Below, piece by piece: positions 17,700 to 28,270 of a DNA stretch of 64,000 nt. This stretch comes from an uncultured Anaeromusa sp. GTDB taxonomy: Bacteria > Bacillota > Negativicutes > Anaeromusales > Anaeromusaceae. The position numbers and the translations under genes are program-made. The stretch is from NCBI RefSeq assembly GCF_963676855.1, contig NZ_OY781460.1:2085520-2149519 (forward strand), read 5' to 3'. How positions within the stretch are numbered: the stretch's first letter is position 1; every line of letters begins with the position of its first letter. The notes under the pieces were generated by a model that worked only from the letters and a program-made list of their open reading frames with translations, ran no database searches and was not told the DNA's origin.

Positions 17700-19802
17700 A
17701 TGGATATTAATCAGTACATGGGAATGTTCCTGGAAGAATCACGCGAGCACCTGCAAGCACTCAATCAATGCCTGCTGGACTTGGAAAATGATCCGTCGAA
17801 TTTGTCCGTTTTAGATGAGATTTTTCGCAGCGCTCATACGTTAAAGGGCATGTCGGCTACAATGGGTTTTACAACCATTGCTGAATTGACTCATGAAATG
17901 GAAAATGTGCTTGATTTAATGCGTAAGGAGAAGTTGGCGGCTTCGCACGAACTGATCGATACGATCTTCCGCTGTGTAGATACGCTGGAGCAACTTGTTG
18001 AAAATGTAGCTGCCGGTAGCAACGAAACTATCGATATTCAGCCGTTATTGCAAACACTTTCTTCTATTGCGAAAGGCGAGGCGCCTGTTGCTACGGCCCC
18101 GAAAGAAACCGCGAAAGCGCCAGCGCCAGCTCAAAAAGCTGTTGCACAAGAAGCAGTGCCGGAAAATGGACAAGAACAATATTTGTTTGCGTTGAATGAA
18201 GCCGAAGAAAATGTCATTATTGAGGCTCGTTCGCAAGGAGTGCAGGCTTACCAAATTGAAGTTCAGCTTAGCGAAACCTGCCTATTGAAGTCGGCACGCG
18301 CTTATATGTCCATGAGTGCTCTTGATGAGCTGGGTGACGTCTTGCGCAGCATTCCTACTGTGGACGAATTGGAAAAAGAAAACTTTGACCGTTCCTTCCA
18401 AGTATTACTGCTTAGCGATGTAGAAACAGTTAAAGTAGAACAAGCACTAATGAGCATTTCTGAAGTAGAAAAAGTAACGGTGCTGGCGATTGATTTAGTG
18501 GAAAAGACGTCTAAAACACCTGGTGCTGAAACGGTAGCGGCAGTTCCTGCTGACATTGCTCCCGGCGTAACGCCAGCAGCTGAGACCGCAAAAAAAGCGG
18601 TAGAACCAGCTAAAGCAGCAGCGCAGGGAGAAAAGAAAAACAATCGAGGCAGTCAGTCTGTACGCGTGGATATTGATAAGTTGGATTCGTTACTGAACTT
18701 AGTGGGCGAATTGGTTATCAATAAAACCAGGTTGGAGCAAATCGGCATTACGCATCGGCTGACGGATTTGGTGGAAACCATTGAACAAATGGACCGAGTT
18801 ACGACGGACTTGCAAAATGTCGTTATGAAAGTTCGTATGGTTCCGGTGGGGCAGGTGTTTAATCGTTTTCCTCGCATGGTTCGCGATTTGTCGCGGGAGC
18901 TTAACAAAGAAATCAACTTAATTATTCAAGGGGAAGAGACCGAACTGGACCGCACGGTTATTGATGAAATCGGCGATCCGTTGGTCCATTTGTTGCGTAA
19001 TTCCATTGACCATGGGATTGAACATCCAGATGAGCGTGTAGCTAAAGGCAAGAACCCGGTAGGGGAAGTTCGTCTCATTGCCAGCCATGAGGGCAACAAT
19101 GTAGTGATTTTGGTAGAAGATGACGGTAAAGGCATTAATGCCGAGGTTATCAAGCAAAAGGCCCTAGAGAAAGGCCTGATTACGCAAGCGGAAGCCGATA
19201 AGATGGATGCGAACGAAGCCGTGCGCTTAGTCTTTCTTCCAGGATTTTCTACAGCCGAAGTGGTTACTGACGTTTCCGGACGCGGCGTAGGGATGGATGC
19301 CGTCAAAAACAAAATCGAGTCGCTGGGCGGCATGGTGGACGTGGAAACAAAGATCAATGAAGGCAGTAAATTTAAAATCCGGTTACCCTTGACGTTGGCT
19401 ATTATTCAAGCCTTGCTTGTCGAGGTAGCTAAGGAGATTTATGCGATCCCGTTAGGTTCTATTGATAGTACCATTAATCTGGAGCCAAGCGATATCAAGA
19501 CCATTCAAAATCGCGAAGTTATTTTATTGCGCGGTCAAATTATTCCCATCATCCGTTTAGGAGATGTTTTGCAGATTCCCCGGGTTGCAAGCGAGGATTC
19601 CGGCGAGCTGTTTGTAGTTATTGTGCATTTGGGTGAATTCCGGGCAGGGATCATTGTTGACAATCTTATTGGGCAACAAGAAATCGTAATTAAGTCTCTA
19701 GGTAAATTGTTAGCTGGAATCAAAGTTATTGCCGGTGCGACTATTTTGGGCAACGGTCAGGTTGCTTTGATTTTGGACATTGGATCCTTAGTGCAGTCTT
19801 GA
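17700..19802 (+). CDS. cheA: Chemotaxis histidine kinase CheA
   Basis: CheA receives receptor signals through CheW and phosphorylates CheY and CheB. From ATG 17700 the product is 700 residues: HPt domain with phospho-acceptor H46 (AHTLKGMSATMG), a linker, a P2 response-regulator-binding domain around 155-280, a dimerisation domain, the HATPase with LLRNSIDHGIEHP and GRGVGMDAV, and a CheW-like P5 domain. GGAGGTG at 17684-17690 supports ATG 17700; the GTG at 17682 overlaps the ribosome site. Confidence 0.96.
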   Translation: MDINQYMGMFLEESREHLQALNQCLLDLENDPSNLSVLDEIFRSAHTLKGMSATMGFTTIAELTHEMENVLDLMRKEKLAASHELIDTIFRCVDTLEQLVENVAAGSNETIDIQPLLQTLSSIAKGEAPVATAPKETAKAPAPAQKAVAQEAVPENGQEQYLFALNEAEENVIIEARSQGVQAYQIEVQLSETCLLKSARAYMSMSALDELGDVLRSIPTVDELEKENFDRSFQVLLLSDVETVKVEQALMSISEVEKVTVLAIDLVEKTSKTPGAETVAAVPADIAPGVTPAAETAKKAVEPAKAAAQGEKKNNRGSQSVRVDIDKLDSLLNLVGELVINKTRLEQIGITHRLTDLVETIEQMDRVTTDLQNVVMKVRMVPVGQVFNRFPRMVRDLSRELNKEINLIIQGEETELDRTVIDEIGDPLVHLLRNSIDHGIEHPDERVAKGKNPVGEVRLIASHEGNNVVILVEDDGKGINAEVIKQKALEKGLITQAEADKMDANEAVRLVFLPGFSTAEVVTDVSGRGVGMDAVKNKIESLGGMVDVETKINEGSKFKIRLPLTLAIIQALLVEVAKEIYAIPLGSIDSTINLEPSDIKTIQNREVILLRGQIIPIIRLGDVLQIPRVASEDSGELFVVIVHLGEFRAGIIVDNLIGQQEIVIKSLGKLLAGIKVIAGATILGNGQVALILDIGSLVQS

Positions 19803-19815
19803 GGAGGCGAAGGCC

Positions 19816-20280
19816 ATGAATGAAGCATTATTTTCCGGTGAGGAAATGCAATTAGTTGTTTTTAAGCTAGGGGCCGAGAATTATGCCGTTAGCATACTGC
19901 AGGTACAGGAGATCAAACGTCTTACCGATATTACTCGTGTGCCGCAAACTCCGGAGTATATCAAAGGTGTCATGAATTTGCGGGGCAGTGTGATGCCTGT
20001 GGTCGACTTAACAAAACGTCTAAATTTGCCTAAACAAGAATATACGGATGATACGCGCATTATTATTGTTAAACTTGATGATATTGTAGTAGGGATGGTC
20101 GTGGATGCTGTCTTGGAAGTAACTGCGTTAGTGAAGGAGCAAATTGAACGGCCTGATGGTATGATGGGCGGCGTGGATGCGCAGTTCCTGGATGGAGTCG
20201 GCAAAGAAGAAGATCGATTATTGATTTTGTTAAATCTGGAAAACACGTTGGGTTTGGGTACGGAGATGAAAGTTGGCTAG
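19816..20280 (+). CDS. cheW: Chemotaxis coupling protein CheW
   Basis: CheW links chemoreceptors to CheA. The 154-residue product is a single CheW domain with the expected LGAENYAVSILQVQEI start and NLRGSVMPVVDLTKRL block. It follows cheA by 13 bases with a GAGGAGG ribosome site. Confidence 0.95.
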   Translation: MNEALFSGEEMQLVVFKLGAENYAVSILQVQEIKRLTDITRVPQTPEYIKGVMNLRGSVMPVVDLTKRLNLPKQEYTDDTRIIIVKLDDIVVGMVVDAVLEVTALVKEQIERPDGMMGGVDAQFLDGVGKEEDRLLILLNLENTLGLGTEMKVG

Positions 20281-20315
20281 GGAAGTTGTAAAGTCTAAAC
20301 GATGAGGTGAATGTC

Positions 20316-20936
20316 TTGACTGATGATATCTTAAATCTATCGGCCATGCAATTAGATGCTTTGCGTGAAATTGGCAATGTCGGTGCAGGCAATTCTGCGA
20401 CTGCATTATCACAGATTATTCAACGCAAGATTGATATGTCTGTACCCCAGGTTTCAATTTTACCTTTGGCGGATGTGCCGGATGTGGTTGGCGGACCGGA
20501 TGTCATGGTGGCAGGGGTTTACCTTCGCGTTTTTGGTCCGGCTCCAGGAAGTATTCTGTTTTTATTACCAAGGGAAAGCGCCTTTGCCTTGGTAGACATG
20601 CTGATGGGCCGGGAGTATGGGCATACGGAGACCTTGTCGGCGATGGATGAATCCGCCTTGATGGAAATTGGTAATATTTTAGCGGGCGCATATCTAAACG
20701 CATTGTCTTTCTTTACCAATTTGACCCTGCTGCCATCTATTCCGGCTTTGGCTATGGATATGGCAGGTGCGATCTTAAGTGTAATTTTAATTCAATTGGG
20801 TCAAATGGGTGATCATGCGCTTGTAATCGAAACAGAATTCAGCAGCGAAGTGGAAGGTGTAAAAGGGCACTTTTTCCTAATTCCCGATCCCGGCTCTCTT
20901 AGCATCATTCTTTCAGCGATAGGGGTGAAAGAATAA
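20316..20936 (+). CDS. cheC: CheY-P phosphatase CheC
   Basis: CheC dephosphorylates CheY-P and partners with CheD. The product has two intact phosphatase half sites, LREIGNVGAGNSATAL near the N terminus and LMEIGNILAGAYLNAL in the middle, each with the Glu and Asn pair. TTG 20316 is preferred, 6 bases after GAGGTG; GTG 20307 overlaps that ribosome site. The stop overlaps the start of cheD, as expected for proteins that form a complex. Confidence 0.94.
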   Translation: MTDDILNLSAMQLDALREIGNVGAGNSATALSQIIQRKIDMSVPQVSILPLADVPDVVGGPDVMVAGVYLRVFGPAPGSILFLLPRESAFALVDMLMGREYGHTETLSAMDESALMEIGNILAGAYLNALSFFTNLTLLPSIPALAMDMAGAILSVILIQLGQMGDHALVIETEFSSEVEGVKGHFFLIPDPGSLSIILSAIGVKE

Positions 20937-21421
20937 TGGGAGAGCTGATAAAAGTAGGTATGGCGGATTACAAGGTCGGTAAGGTCCCGGCAAGCTTGGT
21001 AACCTACGGTTTGGGCTCCTGCATTGGTATTGCTTTCTTTGATGCTGCGACGAAAGTTGGCGGGTTGGCTCATATCATGCTACCTGACAGTAAGCAGGCA
21101 AGAGCTTCAGATAATCCTGCTAAATTTGCTGATACGGCTTTGCCGTTGATGCTGGAGGACATGCTGAAACTGGGCGCCCAAAAAAGCCGTATTACGGCGA
21201 AAATTGCCGGTGGAGCTCAAATGTTTGCATTTGCTAATGCTACGGACATTATGCGGGTGGGAGAACGAAACGCTGATGCTGTCAAAGCAAAATTGAAGCA
21301 AATGGAAGTCAGATTACTAGCGGAAGATACAGGCGGCAACTATGGCCGGACTGTTGAACTGAATTTGGAAAATGGTATATATTACATTAAAACCATTGAT
21401 AAGGGACAAAAGGAATTGTAG
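20936..21421 (+). CDS. cheD: Chemoreceptor glutamine deamidase CheD
   Basis: CheD deamidates receptor glutamines and enhances CheC activity. The 161-residue product shows the catalytic Cys in GLGSCIGI, the His in GLAHIMLP and the conserved AKIAGGAQMF block. Translation is coupled to cheC by a TAATG overlap. Confidence 0.95.
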   Translation: MGELIKVGMADYKVGKVPASLVTYGLGSCIGIAFFDAATKVGGLAHIMLPDSKQARASDNPAKFADTALPLMLEDMLKLGAQKSRITAKIAGGAQMFAFANATDIMRVGERNADAVKAKLKQMEVRLLAEDTGGNYGRTVELNLENGIYYIKTIDKGQKEL

Positions 21422-21438
21422 CCAGGAGGCCGGAGAGA

Positions 21439-21756
21439 ATGCCAAGGATCTGGATTATTATCGTATTGGCTGTGTTGGGGGCGTTAGTATCCGGTTTTAG
21501 CAGCGTATGGCAGCAGGTTCGGCTGGAAGCGCTTGTTTCTCGTTCTATTGTAGGAGCAGTAGTTGGCGGAGCGGTGGCGGTTGTGTGTTGTATGCTTGTG
21601 CGACGTTGGTTTTTACTTCAAGAAGAGAAAGTGAAAAATGATTTGCCAGCTAAAAAGAAATCAACCAACTTATCCCAAGAAGAGTTAGGTCAGGAAGAAG
21701 CACAGGAAAAGTTTGAACCTCTCGGAGTGGAAGAGTGGCGTAATTTACCTAAATAG
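21439..21756 (+). CDS. Small membrane protein between cheD and fliA
   Basis: The 105-residue product has two hydrophobic stretches (about residues 4-22 and 38-60) and a charged, Glu/Lys-rich cytoplasmic tail. I do not recognise a domain. It occupies the interval between cheD and the flagellar sigma factor. In Bacillus subtilis the nearby swrB also encodes a small membrane protein, but it follows sigD and no sequence similarity is obvious to me. A ribosome site (AGGAGG) 8 bases before the ATG supports translation. Confidence 0.7.
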   Translation: MPRIWIIIVLAVLGALVSGFSSVWQQVRLEALVSRSIVGAVVGGAVAVVCCMLVRRWFLLQEEKVKNDLPAKKKSTNLSQEELGQEEAQEKFEPLGVEEWRNLPK

Positions 21757-21833
21757 CCTTAGGCAGTTAAACATGTAGGCAGCCAGTTGAAGGGTTGCTG
21801 AAATGGAATGAGGTAGGGGAGGAGGCCTGCGAA

Positions 21834-22586
21834 ATGCCGGCAGAACAAAAGAGCCAGGCGCAATGGGACACTCTTTGGCAGCAATATAAGGCAAACGGAC
21901 AAGCGGTATTGCGAGACCAACTCATTGAACATTACCTGCCTTTGGTGCGTTTGGTTGCGGGGCGTTTGGCCATTAGCCTTCCTACGTACGTTGACAGAGA
22001 CGATTTGATTAGTAATGGTTTTTTTGGCTTGCTGGATGCTATTGAACGCTTTGATATGCAGCGGGGTATTAAATTTGAAACTTATGCTTCTTTGCGTATT
22101 CGCGGCGCCATACTTGATGCATTGCGGGCGCAGGATTGGGCGCCGGCGACGTTGCGGCACAAGGCGAGACAGTATGAGCTTGCGGTGCAGCAAGTAGAAC
22201 ATCGTTTTGGACGAAATGCCAGTGAAGAAGAAGTGGCGCAAGAGCTTGGCATTTCAGCCGCGCAATTACAAACTTTGTTGCAGCAGTTGAGCGTCAGTAC
22301 TCTATTGCCTCTTGAAGAGGCGTTACAACAGGAAAAGCAAGGAAAAGAAAACAATTTGTCAGCAAGAATTGAAGTCGAAGAAGTGCAGCAAACGCTGGCG
22401 GAGGCGATCGAAAAATTGCCGGAAAAAGAAAAGATCGTTGTTAGCCTGTATTATTATGATCGCTTGACATTGAAGGAAATTAGCCTAATTTTAAAACTTT
22501 CTGAAGCGCGTATTTCACAAATTCACACGAAAGCAATTTTTCGCTTGCGAGGGGCCTTGCAGTCATTAAGGGAAAGCTTGCTCTAA
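21834..22586 (+). CDS. fliA: Flagellar sigma factor FliA (sigma-28/SigD)
   Basis: This sigma factor directs transcription of late flagellar and chemotaxis genes. Region 2 is visible as DRDDLISNGFFGLLDAIERFD with the GIKFETYASLRIRGAILD stretch, and region 4 as the HTH around LTLKEISLILKLSEARISQIH. GGGGAGGAGG at 21816-21825 fixes ATG 21834 (250 residues); the upstream TTG at 21795 lacks one. No sigma-28 promoter was recognised inside the window, so its targets are probably elsewhere. Confidence 0.95.
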   Translation: MPAEQKSQAQWDTLWQQYKANGQAVLRDQLIEHYLPLVRLVAGRLAISLPTYVDRDDLISNGFFGLLDAIERFDMQRGIKFETYASLRIRGAILDALRAQDWAPATLRHKARQYELAVQQVEHRFGRNASEEEVAQELGISAAQLQTLLQQLSVSTLLPLEEALQQEKQGKENNLSARIEVEEVQQTLAEAIEKLPEKEKIVVSLYYYDRLTLKEISLILKLSEARISQIHTKAIFRLRGALQSLRESLL

Positions 22587-22607
22587 GGGTGGAACGGAGG
22601 GGCGGAC

Positions 22608-24182
22608 ATGGAAGATTCGACAATAAAACCACAGGAAGTGGGTTTCCGTTTGGAACATCACCCGGATGGCGTTTATTTGACAGTAGATGCAGCGTGTCAG
22701 ACGGAATTGCAAAGCATGCTGCAGGCTGTTGCCCGCGAGACGAGCGAATACGATCCAGAGGAAATTCAAAAATGTCTGTCTGAAAAAACAGGGCAGGCTG
22801 TTCGTATAGGGCTATCATTGCCTTTGCCGGAGATCAAATGGATGGTCTCTAAAGACCGTATGGAAGTTGTACTGGAAATTGAGGCTGGTGAAAAGTGTCG
22901 TAAAGCAAATCCTCAGGATGTAATAACTAAGCTGAATGCCGCAGGAATTGTTGGCGGCATCGATGAAGAAGCGGTTGCCAAGGTTTGTAAGCATCCTGGA
23001 ACGTCTGTTGTGTGTGCGGCAGGTAAGAAAGCCGTAGATGGGAAAAATGCGACAATCAATATTTTAATCAATACAGATGATTCTGGTCGCCCTGCGGAAC
23101 TGGAGGATGGCCGAGTCGATTTTAAAAACTTGAACTTGTTTACTGTTGTAGAGAGTGGTCAGGCTTTGGCGGAGAAAGTGCCTGCTACACCTGGTGAAGA
23201 GGGGCAAGACGTATTAGGAAACCCAGTGTTTCCGAGGCCAGGCAAGGATATTCCGTTGCCGATTGGTAAAAACGTTGAAATTCGAGATGAACTGATAGTG
23301 GTGGCATCTCTTTCTGGACAATTTAATTATGCTAACCGGAAAATTAGCGTTTTGCCAATTATTGAAATTAAAGGCGATGTGGATTTATCTACGGGTAATG
23401 TTAATTTTGTCGGTGGCGTGATCGTGCGTGGTTCGGTTGCCGAGGGCTTTAGTGTTAAGGCGGGGGAAAATGTCGAGGTGCATGGTTCCGTGTGTGGCGG
23501 CGTTGTGGAAGGACAGAACGTTTTTATAAAAATGGGCGTTCAAGGCATGCATAAAGGGCGGGTTCAGGCGGAAAAGAATGTAGTGGCGAAGTTTATAGAA
23601 AATGCTCAGGTGGTGGCTGGCGAGGAAGTTATTGTCAGTGAAGCCATATTGCATTCCAAAGTTAGTGCAGGTAAGCGCATTATTGTTGATGGCAAGCGTG
23701 GCATGGTGATCGGTGGGACGATTACGGCTGGTGAGGAAATTCGCTCGAAAAGTCTTGGGACGCATATGGCAACGAATACGGAAGTGGAAGTGGGCGTAAA
23801 TCCCATGTTGCGCGAAGAGCACCAAGCGTTAAAGAGAGACTTGCGCAAGCAGGAACTGAGTTTGGATCAAACGCAAAAAGCGTTAGCGCTGCTTCGTTCT
23901 AGAGATTTGAATTCATTGCCGCCGGAAAAGCGTGATATTATGCTGAAGATGACGAAAGCCCAGTTTCAATTGACTGGACAAGTGGAAAGCATGCGCGCCC
24001 GTATGGTGGAAATTGAACTGTCGCTGGAAGAAATGCGCAATGGCAGGGTGCGCGTTATGGATACCGTGTATCCAGGGGTGAAGATTGTCTTGGGAAATCT
24101 GGTCAAATTTATTCGTGAACCGGAAAAGTTTGTTTCGTTTTATGCGGAAGACGGCGATATTCATAAAGGTGCGTACAAGTAA
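22608..24182 (+). CDS. FapA-type DUF342 polymer-forming protein
   Basis: The 524-residue protein belongs to the FapA (DUF342) family: an N-terminal mixed domain, a central right-handed beta-helix made of short Gly/Val repeats (about residues 240-390, for example GGVIVRGSVAEGFSVKAG) and a C-terminal coiled coil. Family members near flagellar and chemotaxis genes are common in Bacillota, but their function is unclear; a cytoplasmic polymerising scaffold is one idea. It starts 21 bases after fliA and is likely in the same operon. Confidence 0.83.
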   Translation: MEDSTIKPQEVGFRLEHHPDGVYLTVDAACQTELQSMLQAVARETSEYDPEEIQKCLSEKTGQAVRIGLSLPLPEIKWMVSKDRMEVVLEIEAGEKCRKANPQDVITKLNAAGIVGGIDEEAVAKVCKHPGTSVVCAAGKKAVDGKNATINILINTDDSGRPAELEDGRVDFKNLNLFTVVESGQALAEKVPATPGEEGQDVLGNPVFPRPGKDIPLPIGKNVEIRDELIVVASLSGQFNYANRKISVLPIIEIKGDVDLSTGNVNFVGGVIVRGSVAEGFSVKAGENVEVHGSVCGGVVEGQNVFIKMGVQGMHKGRVQAEKNVVAKFIENAQVVAGEEVIVSEAILHSKVSAGKRIIVDGKRGMVIGGTITAGEEIRSKSLGTHMATNTEVEVGVNPMLREEHQALKRDLRKQELSLDQTQKALALLRSRDLNSLPPEKRDIMLKMTKAQFQLTGQVESMRARMVEIELSLEEMRNGRVRVMDTVYPGVKIVLGNLVKFIREPEKFVSFYAEDGDIHKGAYK

Positions 24183-24197
24183 AGGAAGGGAAGCAAG

Positions 24198-24515
24198 ATG
24201 CTAATCAGACCGATGGACTTGCAGGTCATGCTGCCGAGGGCCGGTGAAGCGGCGAAAATGCAGCAGGCCCAAGAGCAGCAAAATCTGCAGCAACCGCAAG
24301 TTGCTGGACAAGAGTGGAAAGAGCTGACTAAAATCCGTCAAGGCCAAGTGCAGCACAGCGAAGAAACCGAGCAATCACGCATTAAAGATGAGCAACGCGA
24401 ACGATCCGGACAGCAGAAAGAGCAAGACGAAAAGAAGACAAAAGACAAGAATGAAGTGGCGGAAGAAGTGCCTACGGATCCGGTACGAGGGCATAGGATT
24501 GATATTCGAACATGA
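24198..24515 (+). CDS. Small hydrophilic Gln/Glu/Lys-rich protein
   Basis: A 105-residue, very charged protein with probable coiled coil from about residue 15 to 90 and no membrane segment. The N terminus LIRPMDLQVMLPRAGEA looks conserved rather than random. I recognise no domain. An AAGGAAGGG ribosome site and close spacing to both neighbours argue that it is a real gene in the operon. Confidence 0.65.
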   Translation: MLIRPMDLQVMLPRAGEAAKMQQAQEQQNLQQPQVAGQEWKELTKIRQGQVQHSEETEQSRIKDEQRERSGQQKEQDEKKTKDKNEVAEEVPTDPVRGHRIDIRT

Positions 24516-24527
24516 GGATGTAGTGTG

Positions 24528-25085
24528 ATGACAAACTGGCTGTGGATCGCGTTGACTCTTGTCTGTGTCTTCGGGATCCTTTTTTATATCCGCAAGGACC
24601 ATTTGCGACAGATTCAGGACTTGCAAGTGCAGCAGCAAGGGCAAGAAATGGAGCGGCGGTTGCAGGAAACAGCAGAGCAGATTTTAGCGCGCATGGAGCA
24701 AGAAGCCGTTAGGCTGGAAGCATTGCTGGCACGGTGTGAAGAGCAGACCCAAAAGATGGAACCATTGCAAAAGAAGAATATGGAAAAAAATGAGTTGTCA
24801 ATCATCAAGCTAGGCAAGACGGAAACGTTGGAAGAGCCTAATAAAGAGGAGCCTTCTAATTTTGCGATGGCTTTACTACAAGAAGAATTGAATCTGCAAA
24901 CACCATCAGAAGAAATGCAGGCAGGTAGGCACACTCAGAATATACGCTCACAAACGGCGCCAGGGGGAAAACGATACGAGAAGGTCTATGAATTAGCTGA
25001 TTCTGGCTTAACCATGGGAGAAATTGCGCAGCAGACCGGATTGGGCGTGGCAGAAGTGAACTTGTTGTTGAACTTGCGAAAATAG
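24528..25085 (+). CDS. Membrane-anchored coiled-coil protein with C-terminal HTH (DUF6115-like)
   Basis: The 185-residue product starts with one transmembrane helix (about residues 2-20), continues as a Gln/Glu-rich coiled coil to about residue 85, then a disordered linker, and ends with a helix-turn-helix-like segment (LADSGLTMGEIAQQTGLGVAEVNLLL). The layout matches DUF6115-like proteins found at the end of flagellar operons in Bacillota. The start may be ATG 24528 or GTG 24525. This is the last gene before the rpsB promoter. Confidence 0.68.
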   Translation: MTNWLWIALTLVCVFGILFYIRKDHLRQIQDLQVQQQGQEMERRLQETAEQILARMEQEAVRLEALLARCEEQTQKMEPLQKKNMEKNELSIIKLGKTETLEEPNKEEPSNFAMALLQEELNLQTPSEEMQAGRHTQNIRSQTAPGGKRYEKVYELADSGLTMGEIAQQTGLGVAEVNLLLNLRK

Positions 25086-25095
25086 CCGAAAAAGC

Positions 25096-25124
25096 TTGTT
25101 TGTCTGCTGGATTCATGGTATAAT
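25096..25124 (+). promoter_or_regulatory. Promoter of rpsB
   Basis: A -35 TTGTTT (25096-25101), 17-base spacer and -10 TATAAT (25119-25124) with an extended TGG just before it. Transcription should start near 25131, leaving a leader of about 110 bases before rpsB. Confidence 0.75.
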
Positions 25125-25130
25125 TTCTCG

Positions 25131-25240
25131 TGTTGTATAAAAAACCACACACCTCCAATTTCGTGGCTGTGCCGAACTGAAGAGAACGGTGAAAACGAAA
25201 AATGCGGAGCGTGGAGGAAATTAACAGGAGGTACTTTATT
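25131..25240 (+). promoter_or_regulatory. rpsB leader with possible anti-ribosome-site pairing
   Basis: The leader contains CCTCCA at 25151-25156, complementary to TGGAGG at 25212-25217, and a short CCAC/GTGG pair at 25144-25165. Leaders of rpsB often carry autoregulatory structures bound by S2. I cannot match this one to a known motif, so regulation is only suggested. Confidence 0.35.
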
Positions 25241-25975
25241 ATGGCAGTAATTTCAATGAAACAGCTTCTCGAAGCAGGGGTGCACTTTGGTCATCAGACT
25301 CGGAGATGGAACCCCAAAATGGCTCCTTACATTTTCACGGAGCGCAATGGTATCTATATCATCGATTTGCAGAAAACCGTTAAAAAAGTAGATGAAGCGT
25401 ACAACTTTGTACGGGATTTGTCTGCTGATGGCGGCACGTTGCTTTTCGTCGGTACGAAAAAGCAGGCGCAGGACGCTGTTCGTGAAGAAGCGGCTCGCTG
25501 CAATATGTTCTTTGTCAACGAACGTTGGCTGGGCGGTATGATGACCAACTTTAAAACCATTCAAGCGCGGATTAGCCGTCTGCGTAAGTTGGAAGAGATG
25601 GAAACAAACGGCGTATTCGAAGTATTGCCGAAAAAAGAAGTTCTGCAGTTACGTCACGAAATGGATCGTCTACAGAAATTCCTGGGCGGCATCAAGAACA
25701 TGCGCAAACTTCCGTCTGCCTTGTTCATTATTGATCCTCGCAAAGAGCGCATCGCGGTAGCGGAAGCTCGCAATTTGGGGATTCCGATCGTGGCGATTGT
25801 TGATACTAACTGCGATCCTGATGAAATTGATCATGTAATTCCTGGCAACGATGACGCGATTCGTGCAGTTAAGCTGCTGACGGCCAAGATGGCGGATGCT
25901 ATTTTGGAAGGCCGCCAAGGCGAACAGCATGATGAAGAAAATGCGGAAGTTGCTGTAAGCGAAGCCGCTGAATAA
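25241..25975 (+). CDS. rpsB: 30S ribosomal protein S2
   Basis: S2 is a structural protein of the small ribosomal subunit. The 244-residue product starts [19 protein letters not shown], typical of S2, with the conserved [12 protein letters not shown] and FIIDPRKE stretches and an acidic tail. ACAGGAGGT places the start at 25241; a longer in-frame ATG at 25202 would add 13 non-conserved residues. It has its own promoter, so the flagellar operon ends upstream. Confidence 0.98.
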   Translation: MAVISMKQLLEAGVHFGHQTRRWNPKMAPYIFTERNGIYIIDLQKTVKKVDEAYNFVRDLSADGGTLLFVGTKKQAQDAVREEAARCNMFFVNERWLGGMMTNFKTIQARISRLRKLEEMETNGVFEVLPKKEVLQLRHEMDRLQKFLGGIKNMRKLPSALFIIDPRKERIAVAEARNLGIPIVAIVDTNCDPDEIDHVIPGNDDAIRAVKLLTAKMADAILEGRQGEQHDEENAEVAVSEAAE

Positions 25976-25983
25976 TATCCACT

Positions 25984-26012
25984 AAAGGTAAGGGGGCTTC
26001 CCCCTTACCTTT
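25984..26012 (+). terminator. Perfect 13-bp hairpin between rpsB and tsf
   Basis: Arms 25984-25996 and 26000-26012 pair perfectly around the loop CTT. The following bases are CTCAAT rather than a T-run, so it is probably an attenuating or mRNA-stabilising structure that lowers tsf relative to rpsB. Confidence 0.6.
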
Positions 26013-26051
26013 CTCAATAAAAGACGCAAATATTGACAGGAGGATGTTCTG

Positions 26052-26699
26052 ATGATAACTGCTGCAATGGTAAAAGAGCTTCGGGAACGTACCGGAGCGG
26101 GCATGATGGACTGTAAAAAAGCTCTTGGTGAAGTTGACGGTGATATGGATAAAGCAGTTGACTTTTTGCGGGAAAAAGGGTTGGCAGCTGCTGCGAAAAA
26201 GGCTGGCCGCGTAGCGGCGGAAGGTTTAGTTGAATCCTATATTCATGGCGCTGGGCGTATTGGCGTTATGGTAGAAGTAAACTGTGAAACTGACTTCGTA
26301 GCCAAAACCGATGATTTTCATGGTTTGGCCAAGGATATTGCGATGCAGATTGCTGCAGCCAATCCATTGTATGTTCGGCGCGAGGAAGTTCCGACTGAAA
26401 CGTTGGACCATGAAAAAGAAATTCTGCGCGCGCAGGCTCTTAACGAAGGCAAGCCAGCGGCTATTGTTGAAAAAATGATTACTGGACGTATTGAAAAATA
26501 TTATAAAGAAGTTTGTTTAATGGAGCAGGTTTTCATTAAAAACCCGGACCTAACCATTACACAACTGATTAATGAAAAAATTTCCAAGATTGGTGAAAAC
26601 ATTAGCATTCGCCGCTTTACTCGCTATCAGTTGGGTGATGGCATTGAGAAAAAGGAAAATGATTTTGCAGCAGAGGTTATGGCTGCAGTACAAGGATAA
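26052..26699 (+). CDS. tsf: Elongation factor Ts
   Basis: EF-Ts recycles EF-Tu-GDP. The 215-residue product starts with the conserved [18 protein letters not shown] and carries [16 protein letters not shown]. At 215 residues it is the short Bacillota form lacking part of the second core subdomain present in E. coli. An AGGAGG ribosome site lies before ATG 26052. Confidence 0.97.
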   Translation: MITAAMVKELRERTGAGMMDCKKALGEVDGDMDKAVDFLREKGLAAAAKKAGRVAAEGLVESYIHGAGRIGVMVEVNCETDFVAKTDDFHGLAKDIAMQIAAANPLYVRREEVPTETLDHEKEILRAQALNEGKPAAIVEKMITGRIEKYYKEVCLMEQVFIKNPDLTITQLINEKISKIGENISIRRFTRYQLGDGIEKKENDFAAEVMAAVQG

Positions 26700-26720
26700 C
26701 ATCCTCGGCTTGAAGGAGGA

Positions 26721-26755
26721 AAATAAGAGAACACTTTTGGTGTTCTCTTATTTTT
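26721..26755 (+). terminator. Intrinsic terminator after tsf
   Basis: A 14-bp perfect stem (26721-26734 with 26740-26753) around the loop TTTTG, with a run of five T at 26751-26755. Confidence 0.85.
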
Positions 26756-26802
26756 CGCCTGTAAACAGGAGAACGGCGCAGGATTTTATTGGGGTCTTGT
26801 AG

Positions 26803-28123
<1,321 letters not shown>

Positions 28124-28204
28124 AATGGCTGTTTGGGATGTGACGAAAATCCACACTGTTGTCGGGAAACTGGTTTCCAGGCTGCTATGGAAAAATTGAC
28201 ACAG

Positions 28205-28234
28205 GACCCCCTCTGCCTGAGGGGGTCTTCCTTT
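28205..28234 (+). terminator. Probable terminator between frr and uppS
   Basis: A 9-bp GC-rich stem GACCCCCTC/GAGGGGGTC (28205-28213 and 28219-28227) around TGCCT, followed by TTCCTTT. The T-tract is imperfect, so read-through into uppS is likely. Confidence 0.65.
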
Positions 28235-28270
28235 GAATTTTTGAATCCAGGCTGATGGAGGTAGTTCCGC

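Noticed and set aside
1..25085. Sigma-28 promoters within the flagellar operon
   Set aside because: No convincing TAAA-N15-CCGATAA match was found between genes; the operon seems driven from upstream of the window.
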